Below, piece after piece: positions 1 through 11,406 of a DNA stretch of 64,000 nucleotides. The DNA comes from Cercophora sp. LCS_1 (lineage: Eukaryota; Ascomycota; Sordariomycetes; Sordariales; Lasiosphaeriaceae), in NCBI GenBank assembly GCA_036250225.1, contig JAPZLL010000027.1, positions 1 to 64,000 of the forward strand, given 5' to 3'. Under the pieces are notes generated by a model. The model was not told the origin of the DNA. It saw only the letters and a list, made by a program, of their open reading frames with translations, and did not search any database. The translations under genes and the position numbers were made by a program. Position 1 is the first letter of the stretch; the number at the start of each line of letters is the position of its first letter.

Positions 1-640
<640 letters not shown>

Positions 641-1118
641 AGGGCTGGTGTGAAGAGTTGTTGGCCTGTTAGAAAATTGAATACGCATCACGAGTTCACT
701 AATAGGGGCATTGCGCTATCAGAAAGCCTCCAAAAGAAAACTGGAAGCCTCTGGTATAACCCAGAGGACCTCTTGGATTAATTAAAGGCGTAAACTAAAT
801 AAAAAAGGCCTAACAAAATGCATTTGATGCCATCCCGCAAAGTATAAATGCCGTGTCGAAAAAGAGAGGGCGCGTCGAAAACGAAAAAAGCCGTGCCGGA
901 AAAAGAACTGTCGATGGTGAGGGCAGGCAAAACGGAACAAAAAAAGGTCGGACGGGTGGGAGAAATTATCGATGGGCCTGTGCCCCGTTGTTGACGGCCG
1001 GGTGTGCCACAAAAAACTGTGGGCTATGCCAAAATAACTGTGGGCTACGCCCCGGTGTTGATGGCAGGGTTGGCGCCAGAGGGGGTGTACAGTTGGAGGA
1101 GGGTTTTGATCTCCTCCA
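641..1118. other. Spacer, no supported gene
   Basis: Spacer after the partial membrane-protein gene. It is comparatively A-rich around 780-960, with runs such as AAAAAAG. I find no reading frame with a recognisable family and no RNA gene. Confidence 0.5.
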
Positions 1119-1742
1119 TCAACTCCGCCTATCAACCTGTTAGCCTCTGAATCTAAGCAGATCATTGTAAAATGAGACATACCATGTAGTCATCATAGGC
1201 CGAGTACCAAATGTGCTCGACCTCTTCGGCGCTGTTCCGCCAGAGGCGAATTGCCTCGAGTCTTTCGGCGGAGAGATCTCTTCTCAGCCGGACGGCCTTG
1301 GCCCACTGCCGGGGCTTGTTCTGGAGTCCTGGGAAAATTTCGGACTCCCAAAAGTCCTCCCAGTTCTCGGCCTTAGTGGCGAGCTGTTTGTCAGGGATTA
1401 GCAAAGAACAACAGAAGCAAGGAGTTTGAACACGAAGACTTTAAGGATAGCCTGATGACGGAGGAAAAAGAACACAGAGAACTTCTTGTCAAACGCTGCC
1501 CTTCTAGCCTTTTTTTCTTCTTTCAGCTATGCCACTGGCATCTGGCACAGAAAGGGGCACCTTGTTGACGGCTCCTCCAAGCTAACACCAGCTTATGAAT
1601 ATGCACGTACCCAGATCCCCTCATGCTCCTCGCAGAGCAGTTCTATGTCGAGGGGAGGTTCCCCAAAGGTTTCGTCCTTGCGGACGGAGCATGGGGAGCC
1701 GTGACCCTCCCCTGCCAGCACGAAGCGCGGGCACAGCGACAT
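1119..1742 (-). CDS. Putative small three-exon gene, unknown product
   Basis: Three minus-strand segments join in phase into a 116-residue protein. Exon 1 is 1611-1742 (ATG at 1742, 44 codons), exon 2 is 1183-1383 (67 codons) and exon 3 is 1119-1136 (5 codons and TGA). Supporting signals are a GTACGT donor at 1610, a CAG acceptor at 1384 preceded by CTAAT and CTGAC branch-like motifs, a GTATGT donor at 1182, and CTAAC-AG before exon 3. Intron lengths are 227 and 46 nt; the second is near the minimum for these fungi. The exon 2 product is rich in Trp, Glu and Arg (NWEDFWESEIFPGLQ) and looks helical. There is no signal peptide and no family I recognise. It could be a lineage-specific gene or the tail of a decayed one. 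Confidence 0.35.
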
Positions 1743-3331
1743 TTGGGTGCCGAGGCACCCGCAAGTGTACCTGCAGCTATACTGCTGGCACATTGTGGCA
1801 GTGGTGTACTGTGAAGCGATCATTAGCCCCTGAGCTTTCGAACAATGAAGGCGTGGGCGGAGTGGACGGGGTGATTGGAGGATAGCGACCAACCTACAGC
1901 AAGCAGTGCAAGTTTGTAATCTACGAAAAGATAATGTTAGCACGCAAACCGCACATAGAAAACATGACTGTGATCAAAAACAATGCTCCCAGAAACAGTA
2001 GAGTCCCCTGGAAAGGAAAGCTGCCCTTGGTCAAACTCCTTGACAAGCACCAACGCCCTGGGTGGCAAATGCTCTCCTTGCCCAGAGACCTTGCCCTGAA
2101 CAAGGAGTATATGCCTCGGTAAGCAACACCACCCTCAGCAAAGAATGACGCCTTTGACCAAAGGCAACACCCTGGAGTGGGAATTTTCCACGTGGTTAGG
2201 AACAATCATCTCACTCAAGGTTCACTCTCGCATGAAAAGGGGTAAAACGAACAGCAGCTTACCAGACGGTCTCGAGAAATTCGCCAGCCAAAAGAAGAAG
2301 CCAAGCACAAGTTGGATTTCCACAGCTCACACAAGTACCGACCGCCCGCAGCTCGGGCCACGCACCAGTGCCCATCGACTGGGAAAGAGCACCTCGCCCT
2401 CTTTCCTTTGAAATCCCAGAATGAAACAAGCCATCATGCGTCCCGTTGAACCTTCCTCATCACCAAGGGGCGTCCTCATTTGGAAGGAGCCCCCCTGGGG
2501 ACACCAACACCCACTCACCCGATTCTGCAAAACACCTGTCATCGTGTTGGCCAGAAGTTGACGCTTGGGAACAGGAAGTGGATCTTCGACAGCAAGCACG
2601 ACCAAGCCGATCTCTGAGCCGTTTCGAAAAGAAGTATTCTCGAAGATTGTGGCAAAGAATCGGCCGATCGCATGCTGGAAATGGACGAAGCAACAACCAA
2701 ACTAGAGGAAGGACGAGACAGGCTGGGCGTACACACAAGGTACCCAGGGCCAAGATCGCGAACTCCAGGATTTTTGCCCAACGGTACAACACTCGCTTTT
2801 ATAAACGGCCTTGTCTAGCATTCAACCCCAGCCTGACACCGACCTAAGGCATGGAGGTAAGATGGAGGTCGGTCGAGCGGCTTAGCCGGCAACCTTGGAC
2901 AACCTCCCACCAGACCCCAGATGAGTTGAGTTTTTCTCAGTATCCCCTACCCGTACCTGCCTAGTGCCTACCTATTCAAGCTCACCATTCCAACCCGTTA
3001 CCAACGAAATCAGTTTTTGTGACATTTTACAGCACCCCACACCGTGTTCATGAAACCAAGATGACTTGACTCATTGCCATTACCCTCGACATACTCCCAT
3101 TACTTTACATTGACGACCATGGTATCATACCCATTTTCAGACCCCAAAACCCATCCAACATGCTCTACATGTTATATATGCCCCCAGATTATCCAGTTAG
3201 TCACACTGTTCTAATCATGTCTCATCTCGTGAACCCAACCCATCCTTAACCCAAGTAAGAACCACCAAACACCAAAGCTATGCGATACTGGTCCAACAGA
3301 AACAGAGACACCAAAACGAAAAATTACAAGA
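1743..3331. other. Gene-poor spacer with short coding-like scraps
   Basis: No intact gene. A plus-strand stretch at about 2615-2740 reads like a charged helix (KLEEGRDRL) but is closed by stops on both sides, so it may be a relic. The rest, including 2850-3330, has stops in all frames and no recognisable product. The 3' end of the DUF3433 gene bounds it at 3332. Confidence 0.4.
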
Positions 3332-6300
3332 TCAAAGCATCCGCAGATCAGGCCCATGCACCGCCGGCTCCTCACTTCTTCTTCCTGCTCCAACATAAGC
3401 CGTCACAGCGTTATCGCCGGGACCCCAGTCCGCATCCACGCCCATCCGCCGCCATGAGCCCCCGACCAAGACGCCGTAAAAGTACCGCTTGCCCATGATC
3501 TTGACGCGGTATTCTCGCTCTTTGGCATTCAACTGCGATATGCCGTTGAAGTCGGCGAGAATGTGCGACTGGGATACGTACCACATGCTGCCGGCAATAC
3601 TTCGAGGGTCGACAGGCATGGGCGGGTATCTGACAAAGAACGAAGCGACGAGGACGGCGATCAGGATGCTTAAAAAGACCGAGCTCATGATGGCGCAGAG
3701 GGAGGCCGCGAGGTACGGCTGGGCCAGGCTGAAGGGGATGTTGGACAGCAGGACGGGAAGGAATTCCGATAGAATGGCGGCAAAGGATGTTGCAAACAGG
3801 AAGAGGTGACGATTCTTGACCGCGGCGTAGATTCCTGAGAATGGGTTTGTCGATGGAGAGAAGAGGATGGATCGCTCGGCGAGTTGCGTTCGTCGGGCCA
3901 TGAGCTGATAGGGTGTCATCGCGCTGATGCCTGGACGAGGTTAGCACACAATTTCAGTCCAGGATGAAGGGATGCATACTCAAAAAGAACGACTGCCAGC
4001 AAAAGGCGATGACGACACCCACAGCGGCAGACATGAAGCGAACACCAAACGTGTTCGAGTTCATAAAAGTCCACAGTTTCCCTCCATCGTTGATCTTGCC
4101 ATTGTAGTACACGTGGTAGTAGATGATGAAGATGAGAATCGTCAGCTGAAAGAGGATGAGAGCGATGCGCCATGGGAGTCGGAGCGGCATGAACGGAAGT
4201 AACTTCTTCGGCCCGACCCTTGCAGTAGTTGTCCCGTCGAAAGGCTCATTGTCCATCTGGCTCTCGTCCTGTAGACCACGGCCCGACTCATCCAAAAGAA
4301 CAATGCCGTACTCCAAGTTGCCCAACGAGTTCTGAAAGTACCCAAGTCCGTATTGCTTATCGGAAACGGCTTGTCGCATTGCGTGTTCGCTATTCTGCCG
4401 AATTCGAACCTGGGTATTGCCAGCGAGCGAGGCAATGCCCGCAATATTCCATGGGTTGGCGTGGAGTCCGGTTGGGAACCGCATCGAGAAGAAGAGAACT
4501 AGAAGTAGCATTATGATGACCGCAGCGATCAGGCCGATAAGCACGTTGGCCGGGGTCGGAGAGATTCCGAGGGCAGGTCCGCATCGCTCGTCGGCTGTGT
4601 TGAGGTAACAAGTGCCGTGAAGCTTCAAGCCGATGGACTCGGTTGCGAGGGGCACAATGAACGATGCACACCCTACCATCAGCGTCGAGATGAATGGGAT
4701 GGGATGGCCCTGGAGCATTGTAACCGCTGGAGTGACAAAGGCCATGACACCCGAATACTGCATCGTGAGCGCTTCGGCACCACTCGCGCCCTCGCCCCTC
4801 GCAAGAGACTGGAAGGGCTGATATAGCTTCACATTGAGGTCGATCACCCGAATGAGCATGACCAAAGCGATACCGATGAGGGGTGGTAGGAAAGTGCCCA
4901 CAAACAAATCGTCCGGGCCCCATGAGTACACCTTTGTCGAGGCGACGACGGAGGACGTTGACTCAGGAGACCGTGTGCCCGTGGGCGTGAGGGTGGAAAC
5001 ATAGGTCCTCGTCGACTTGGCCATGGTCGAGGTGATGGTCGTTAACGAAGGGCTGGACGTAATCGTCGTGAGTTTCCCCGATATCGTCGTCACCAGCGTT
5101 GTCGGCCCGAGAGTTCTAGTATAAGTGCTCAGGGAACCGCCCGAGGTTGAAACAAACGTCAGGGTGATGGGCTCTGAGCCGCTTGGCGTTGTGACGACGA
5201 GCTCCGTGGTCAGGGTGCCGCCCAACGTCGTGGTAAAGCTGGTTGCCGGCGGCGTGGTGATGGTTGTGATAGGGGTCCCATCGATGGTTGTTACAAATGT
5301 AGTCGGAGGTGGCTGCAGAGTCACAACCGTCGGCGTTCCTCCAACGACTCTTGTTGTGGTGTAAGTAATCGGCTCGTAAGGAGGACCCGTGGCTGTTGCG
5401 ACGACGACTTGAGTGGTAGGTACCCCTCCAACTTCGGTGACCACGGTGTACGTGACGGGTTGACCGGGCGCGGCGGGCACATAAATGTCTTGGACCGTGG
5501 TAGGAACGCCATTAACCGTTGTAACTCTGGGGACAGCCACGACGGGGGTAGGCGTGATGACAAGAGTATTGGTGACGACAACGCCGCCAACAAACGTCAC
5601 GCCTGTCTCGACGGGATTGACAACCTCGATTTTGACTTCATCTGTGGGCACTGCCAGGATCACGGGTGGTCCCACGGGCTGAACATACGTCGTTGTGTCT
5701 CCCCCAACAACGACGACTAAAGTGGTTTCGATTGGGTCGGGTTGCTTCTCATTCTTGACCGTCGAGGGGTCTTGGTCCCGGGCGATCGTCTCGTAATAGG
5801 TCACAGTCACCTGACCAAACTCAGGGATTACCGTTCCCGGCAGCACCGTGAAGCTGGTGCTTTGGACAACCTCGGTGATAGTCGTAAAGCTCGGAGACCC
5901 ACCTCCACCCCCACCCCCACCCGGTCCAGAAGCAGTGGTTGCGGGGGCAGAAAGTGTGAATTCTTCCTGGACGGGAACCGTGGTGAAAGTCGACGTTCCG
6001 ATGGTCGAGTAGGCTGACGAGACGGCGCTTCCGTTGACCGTGGCAGTGGTGAGCAGTGTTGCCGTGGGGACCCAAAACGAATAAGTCTGATAGCTCACCG
6101 ACGTCGAGACCAGGGGCGTGGCCGAAAGCGTGATCGGGACGGTTCGGATCGTTGTTATATTCGTCGTGATAGCGACGGTCGACCCTGGGATCGTTACATT
6201 AGAGGTGATGATTGAGATCCCAGTTGACGTCGGGACAACAGTGACGCCGTTTGTCAAGGTGGTCGTCGAGCGAGAACCTGTTGCCGTGGACGAACTGTCG

Positions 6301-6992
6301 ATCTTGTTATGCGTGAGTGAGCTTGTGTCGGACACTATCTCGCTTGTTTGAGGCCCAGGTCTCCCCGCTGATGGCGATGATGATACTGATGTGTCCACCG
6401 ACGACGTGTCGGTGAGTACGACTGTAGTGGAAGACCCCGATATGGAGGTAGATGTGGAGGTGGATGCCGGTGTGACTTGGCTGGATCCTCCCAACGTGCT
6501 CTGATCAACAACACCTCCACTCGTCCCCAATGCACTCGTAGATCCACCTTCGACCGTCGTCGTACTGGCAATAACAACCGACTCTGTCGTCCCAGTCGTG
6601 GTCTCGTTCAGAGCCCGAATAAAGCGCCGGCGCGGGGTCGGATTCGGCTGCACCACACTGGGATTCAGGCCGAGAATCACGGCGTCCGTGTCAGAGTCGG
6701 GCATGGCCTTCTGGGCATAGACAATCAAGCCGATGGCGACGCACAACAGGGCGACAAGAGTCAGAATGAAGGGCCATCGCAGCGGCGTCGGTTTGTAGTC
6801 GGGCAGATCTCCCATGTGTATGTGCCTAGGCGCAGGCTTCTTTTCCCCCTCCTCCCCCTCCTCAGAGCTCTTTCTCTGAATGCCATCTTCCTGGTCCTCG
6901 GTCGCCTGCAGATTATACTCGTAGGATCCATAGTAGCCTCGTCGTTCGTCGTGCGGTTGCTGACGCGCCAGGAGGAGCGGTTGCTGCTGCAT
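3332..6992 (-). CDS. DUF3433 domain membrane protein, Ser/Thr-rich ectodomain
   Basis: Two exons, 3980-6992 and 3332-3930, separated by a 49-nt intron (GTATGC donor, GCTAAC branch, CAG acceptor); 1203 residues. The frame upstream opens at a GTG, so the first ATG at 6992 is taken as the start. Order: acidic cytosolic N-terminus, a first membrane helix at about residues 74-93, a Ser/Thr/Val-rich region of about 550 residues with imperfect repeats (TT-V-GVPTT type) and a Gly8 run, then a C-terminal membrane region with two DUF3433-like parts. The first holds LPPLIGIALVMLIRVID and the second, after the exon junction, TPYQLMARR. The Thr-rich part would be glycosylated outside the cell. Members of this family are poorly understood fungal plasma-membrane proteins, so no reaction is assigned. 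The C-terminal 30 residues are less typical and may be misframed. Confidence 0.85.
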
Positions 6993-8593
6993 TGCTCGAA
7001 CTTTGTCAGCGGCCCCCACCGCGTCCTCGCGCCCGGTGCTCGTTTCTCGGTCACTACCGGCCTTGTCGCGACTTCCTGCTCATCTGTGGCTCCCAGCTTC
7101 CAAACTGTCGACCCAATTCTCAATCCTGCTCTTTTGCGCCAAAAAGAAACCTCCAGTGTTGAACCGATATCGTCAAAAAAAAAAAAACACAAGCCACAGA
7201 CAAAAACGCATGTGAAAGCTGTGGTGCCAACAGATTCGTCACATCCACCCAACATCTGGGCATGGGCGCCCTCATATTGTCTCTTTGGGCGCCAGGCTGG
7301 GGCAGCTGCACGAAACAGAGGGCCTGGAACCGCCCAAGAACTGGTCACCTTCTCCGAGAATCCGCTGCGGCTGAGAGCTAGGAACCCTGTTGGAGCACTT
7401 TATTTCGATGGCGCAGCACAGCCCGTCATTGGCGAGCCGGCTGGCGACGATAGGGCCAAGTACGTCGGGTGCGCGCCATTGCCGCGTCTCAATTGGCAGA
7501 GCTGAGCATTCGTGAAATGTGGCTGCGCTTGGTTGATGCAACCATCCAGCTGGCGATATTCACCATCCCGGCCCCTGCCACCGCCAAAGAGTTGAGATGG
7601 GACGGACGACTTCGCTTTTCCTCACCTCCAAAAGCTCAGAAATGGTTCAGAAGACAATGAGCACCACCTAGGCGGGCGCACCTAGGCTGTGTCAGTAAAT
7701 GTTTTGGATTACGCCCTCTGGCGGTGAATGCTGTCAACCCAGAGCAAACGAGATTTCACGGTTGTGTGCCGGCAGTGCTGGCCCTGTCGCTGCGGAGCAT
7801 AGCCCGAATCGGGAATGGCGCGTTTCAAAACGCAAGCTTCTGATGAAGCGACACATGAAAGCTACGGAATATTGAACAGAACATTACACGAGTGTCCTAC
7901 ACGAGAATTCTCGGTACTTGATGAAAGCGCCTTATCAGATGTGATCTGATGCCCTGCAGGCTCTCCCCGTTCAAGCAAGGAAGTGGCGGGGCTCATTTGC
8001 CACATTTGCCAGGATTCAACCCCACAGGCACCGAGCTGCCAACGGAGCGTCATGGATACATGGCAACATCGGATCTTGATTATAGCAAACACATTCCAAA
8101 CCGGACCAAAACATGGGGAAAATGCTGGGGGCAACAAGGTCATAGAACCGCCGAAGTTTGCGTATTGGGACAACGGTAACACACAAACTGCTTGACTGGG
8201 ATTGCATAGACGCCATCACCTCGTGAAACAACTTGGCGTAACCTTTCGTGGAATTCGTGGAATATCTCGAGGACCATGAGAGCAGTGGGTTGCCGTGCTC
8301 ATCCTGCCCGACAACACCAGCGCCAAAAGTAAGGGACTTGGTCATACCGGAATCGGAAGCATCATTCGTTGATAAAACAAGCGCAGACGAAACGCCCCAT
8401 GGATGGTATTGTGTTCATTGCTCCGCGCCGAAACCGTCCATGCCCATGTACATGCCCTCTAAGCCCAACTTTTCCGTTGTTAGGGTCGAAACCATTCCCG
8501 AGCTTCGACAGAATGACCATGTAGAGCAAGGGTACGAAAGCCCAAGCCCGTCCTCCCTCCAAATCCCCAACAAAGTCCCAACCAGTTGACCGC
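6993..8593. other. Spacer between DUF3433 promoter and RPL44 3' end
   Basis: This holds the 5' region of the DUF3433 gene and the 3' region of RPL44. An A13 run (T13 on the DUF3433 strand) lies at 7175-7187, a typical promoter or 5'UTR pyrimidine tract. A plus-strand frame at 8248-8589 lacks an ATG near its start and matches no family. Nothing else is supported. Confidence 0.5.
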
Positions 8594-9426
8594 TTAGAAG
8601 ACGAGAGCAGCACCCTTGGTCTTCTTGTCACCACTAAAAACCAGTCAGAATCGGGATCAAACATTCGGTAGTGAGCAAAAAGCAGAGCAGCGCCCGTTTC
8701 GCAATCCGAACCCTGCCCCCGTCCGCCCAATACACCGAGGCCGACAGTAGACATGGTCGAGGGAAAGTTTGGCTGGCTTCCGCAAGACCCCAAAGAACCC
8801 AAATTAGTTTTCCAACTCCCGCAGCAGTCTAGCACCTGAATTCTCGGGCACCAGAAAACCCAAGAGATTTTCTGCAAAAGCCAGCCTCATTTTCCAACTA
8901 CCAGTCTACAACATCAACCAAAGCGGGCGTAAAGAGCCAACGGAGCATGGCTTAGGGTTTCGGGGTCGGGTCGGGATTCGATCGGGAGCCGCGGGCAATT
9001 CGTGGTATCGGGAATCGAAATCGGTCCGCTCGCGGGAAATACATGATTGCCAACGAAAAGCAAAGCAATGGAAACTTACCCAAGCTCGAAGTGCTTGCAC
9101 CGCTTGAGCGGCAGCTGCTTCTTGGCCTTGCATGACGAGCACTCCTAGAAATCCACCGTTCAGCTTCCCTTCCAAAATCGCAATCGAGCAAAACGGGCGG
9201 GCGGGCTCACTAGTCGCAGCACGATCTTCTTGGTCGTCTTCGCCTTCTTGTGGAAGACGGGCTTGGTCTGACCACCGTAACCGGATTGCTTGCGGTCGTA
9301 ACGGCGCTTGCCCTGGGCGAATGCTGAGGCCTTACCAGCCTTGTACTGGGTGACCTTGTGGAGGGTGTGCTTGCCGCATTCGCGGCTCTTGCAGAAAGTC
9401 TTCCGGGTCTTGGGAACGTTGACCAT
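8594..9426 (-). CDS. RPL44: 60S ribosomal protein L44 (eL42)
   Basis: Cytosolic large-subunit ribosomal protein near the E site. Exons are 9211-9426, 9080-9144 and 8594-8633, joined in phase to exactly 106 residues, the usual size of eL42. The product starts MVNVPKTRKTFC and ends GDKKTKGAALVF. Zinc-binding pairs are visible as CKSREC near the N-terminus and CSSCKAKKQLPLKRC in exon 2. Intron 1 is 66 nt (GTGAGC donor, CTAG acceptor). Intron 2 is 446 nt (GTAAGT donor, TTTTTAG acceptor), long for this genome; I looked for box C/D snoRNA motifs in it and saw none. Kozak context CAAAATGG. A tRNA-Arg gene lies upstream on the opposite strand. Confidence 0.97.
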
Positions 9427-9966
9427 TTTGCCGGTTGTCGATGGTCGCGATGCTGGGTGGTTGTCGGAGGGTTGGTGGGTTGTCGTGGATTGCGCCTCGA
9501 TATTATTTTCGCTGCCTGTGCAAATTTCCGCTTGGCTCTCGTTGGTGTGTGGGCGTGCACGGATATTTGATGACCCGACCGACCTTGCCCCAAACCACGC
9601 CCCACTTTCTGCCAACGCTTATCTTATCGCATCCATGCCCCTCAGGCAGAGAGAGACAAAGTCACCTCAATCAGCAATGCAACAATTTGCCAGAGGGTTT
9701 TCGAATGCATATTTACCAATCCCTCAGAATTCGAAACCAACCCAGATCCTTTTGCACCTTTTTTCGCAACATTTGTCTCACAGCAGAGTTGTCCTCGTGA
9801 ATGCTGCTCCGTCATCCCAGCCAACCCCACCACGCCAATCGCGGGGACGTCACCAGCAAATAGCCCCATCTTTTTGCGTTTCCACTCCACCCTCAACACC
9901 AAACTGCTATCCCGCTAAAGCGAAAATCGTTCCGCCCCAATCCAACATCAAAACTCGCTTGATAGC
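9427..9966. other. RPL44 promoter region and spacer to tRNA-Arg
   Basis: Upstream region of RPL44 on the minus strand and the left flank of the tRNA gene. The plus strand is TTGT/GGTTG-rich near 9435-9500, so the RPL44 sense strand is CA/AC-rich just before its ATG. No separate gene is supported. Confidence 0.5.
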
Positions 9967-10038
9967 GGTCCGCTGGCTCAATGGCAGAGCGTCTGACTAC
10001 GAATCAGGAGGTTCCAGGTTCGACCCCTGGGTGGATCG
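9967..10038 (+). tRNA. tRNA-Arg (anticodon ACG)
   Basis: A complete 72-nt cloverleaf without an intron. The acceptor stem pairs 9967-9973 (GGTCCGC) with 10031-10037 (GTGGATC) using G-T wobbles, with discriminator G at 10038. The anticodon loop is CTACGAA with anticodon ACG, read as ICG in eukaryotes, closed by a 5-bp stem (TCTGA/TCAGG). The T arm is CCAGG-TTCGACC-CCTGG. CCA is not encoded, as expected. The internal A and B box regions (TGGCTCAATGG and GGTTCGACC) are intact, so Pol III transcription is expected. Confidence 0.97.
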
Positions 10039-10047
10039 TTGCTTCTA

Positions 10048-10052
10048 TTTTT
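10048..10052 (+). terminator. Pol III terminator of tRNA-Arg
   Basis: A T5 run ten bases after the discriminator base of the tRNA; oligo-T is the standard RNA polymerase III stop. Confidence 0.75.
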
Positions 10053-10643
10053 ACTAATCCCCCTTTTCCTTTTTGTTCCTCACGACGCTCAGAGGATGCT
10101 AGACTCCTACATAAAGTCAGCATTTATCCCTTTTAATATTTTAGACCAAAACTTGCCCGGAGCGAGGGTTGTCAGGGTAAACATTTCGGTTTGCATATAC
10201 AGTATCTACCGAACCCCTCTCCGAGTCTCCAGGACGTCTCATCGTGAGAAGACGGAGAGCAATGAAGACCATATCCCTTCGCGTCTCGAAACACTCTCCT
10301 TAACAGGCTCTATTTCTCCCTTGAACCCCTCACTCGGACTCACAGACACGGCAAACCCCTGCCACCGACCCTCCTTGTGATAAAACCGATGGAAGCCTTG
10401 GATGACACCATCTAATGCCCAAGCCGCCGAACTGCAACTACCCTCTGGTGGTGAAAAAAAAACTGTGCGAATTCCCCTTCGCCTACCCTAGAAACGCCCA
10501 GTCATAAACGACGTATCGCGGGCTCTCTTCAGCTGATTAACTAACCAATGAGAGGCCAATGTCGTTCATTGGAAACTTCCTTTGGTGCGGGACGCTAAAG
10601 CATGCTATCGAGAATGTAACAAGTAATTGAGGCGCCCGCAGAT

Positions 10644-10942
10644 CTAGCCTGGAGGACTGAAATGCTCGACACCAGCCAAGTCGTCGACAGCGACATAAAA
10701 CAAGAATCGGCTCCACGTCAGCTCTCGCACTTTGATACCGGGCAAGTTTTCGAGAAACCAGGCACGGACGTCGGCAGTGAGTTGTGGGAGAAGACCGTCG
10801 GTGAGCTTGGTGGTGTCAATTTACTCCGTCGAGAATCCGAAGTGACACTCTCCCTGCACCCACATTAAATAAGGGGAACCTCGTCAACATCGATGTCCGA
10901 GTCCCATGTCAAGTTTAGCTCCTTGAGAATATGCTTGTACCG
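10644..10942 (-). pseudogene. Possible relic of an unidentified gene
   Basis: On the minus strand the bases read as protein-like text in two frames. The first segment (about 10869-10942) starts RYKHILKEL and ends in a stop. A second segment of about 55 residues in another frame (ending at a TAG, 10644-10646) contains LPGIKVRELTWSR. There is no start codon, no splice pair that rejoins the frames, and I cannot name the family. It may be a decayed gene or chance. Confidence 0.25.
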
Positions 10943-11066
10943 CTACATTGCGTCGCGGCCTGGCGGCGCAGAATTAGGCGACCGGATGGCTGAAGATGGG
11001 TGAAGCTCCCAGCCCAACACTGAAAGTCGGGTAAAATCGAGGGCTCGAGGGACAGCGCTGTAAGCC

Positions 11067-11085
11067 AAAAAAAAAAAAAAAAAAA
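11067..11085 (+). repeat. A19 homopolymer
   Basis: Nineteen consecutive adenines in the spacer upstream of the branchpoint-binding-protein paralogue. No coding role. Confidence 0.9.
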
Positions 11086-11384
11086 GGCCTTGGGAGTTCT
11101 CCCCTGCGATCGGAATCAGTTTGGCACCGAAAACATTGCATTTGTATGCCCCTGAAGATAAAATTCACGCCTCTCAAGCGTTTAGCCCACCCATCATTGC
11201 ATGCGTGAGTCACCCCAAAGGAATTTAAAGTTTTGCTGGTGCGTCACGAGTACACAGCCCGCCAACAGGCCTATATATTGCCCTCGATTCCTCTGCAAAA
11301 CCTATCGTATCGTCCCTTCCCTTTTCAGATGTAGATTTCTTGAATCAAACCCACTAACCTTTCACTCATTTCACCTCACAGCAT

Positions 11385-11404
11385 CACACACACACACACA
11401 CACA
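11385..11404 (+). repeat. (CA)10 microsatellite in a 5' leader
   Basis: Ten CA units immediately before the start codon at 11407, so inside the likely 5'UTR of that gene. Confidence 0.85.
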
Positions 11405-11406
11405 TC

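Larger units (their letters stand above)
10039..11406. other. Spacer with a possible gene relic and two simple repeats
   Basis: No intact gene. It contains a coding-like but multiply interrupted minus-strand stretch (10644-10942, listed separately), an A19 tract at 11067-11085 and a (CA)10 tract at 11385-11404 ending three bases before the ATG of the branchpoint-binding-protein paralogue. The pyrimidine-rich stretch 11300-11380 is probably its promoter or 5'UTR. Confidence 0.45.

Noticed and set aside
6477..7505. Long plus-strand frame (342 codons)
   Set aside because: It is antisense to the 5' exon and promoter of the DUF3433 gene, rich in Arg/Gly/Pro with no family. It is a by-product of codon bias on the other strand.
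8248..8589. 113-codon frame with two CxxC pairs
   Set aside because: It starts at GTG with its first ATG near the C-terminus, and abuts the RPL44 3' end. CxxC pairs alone are not enough.
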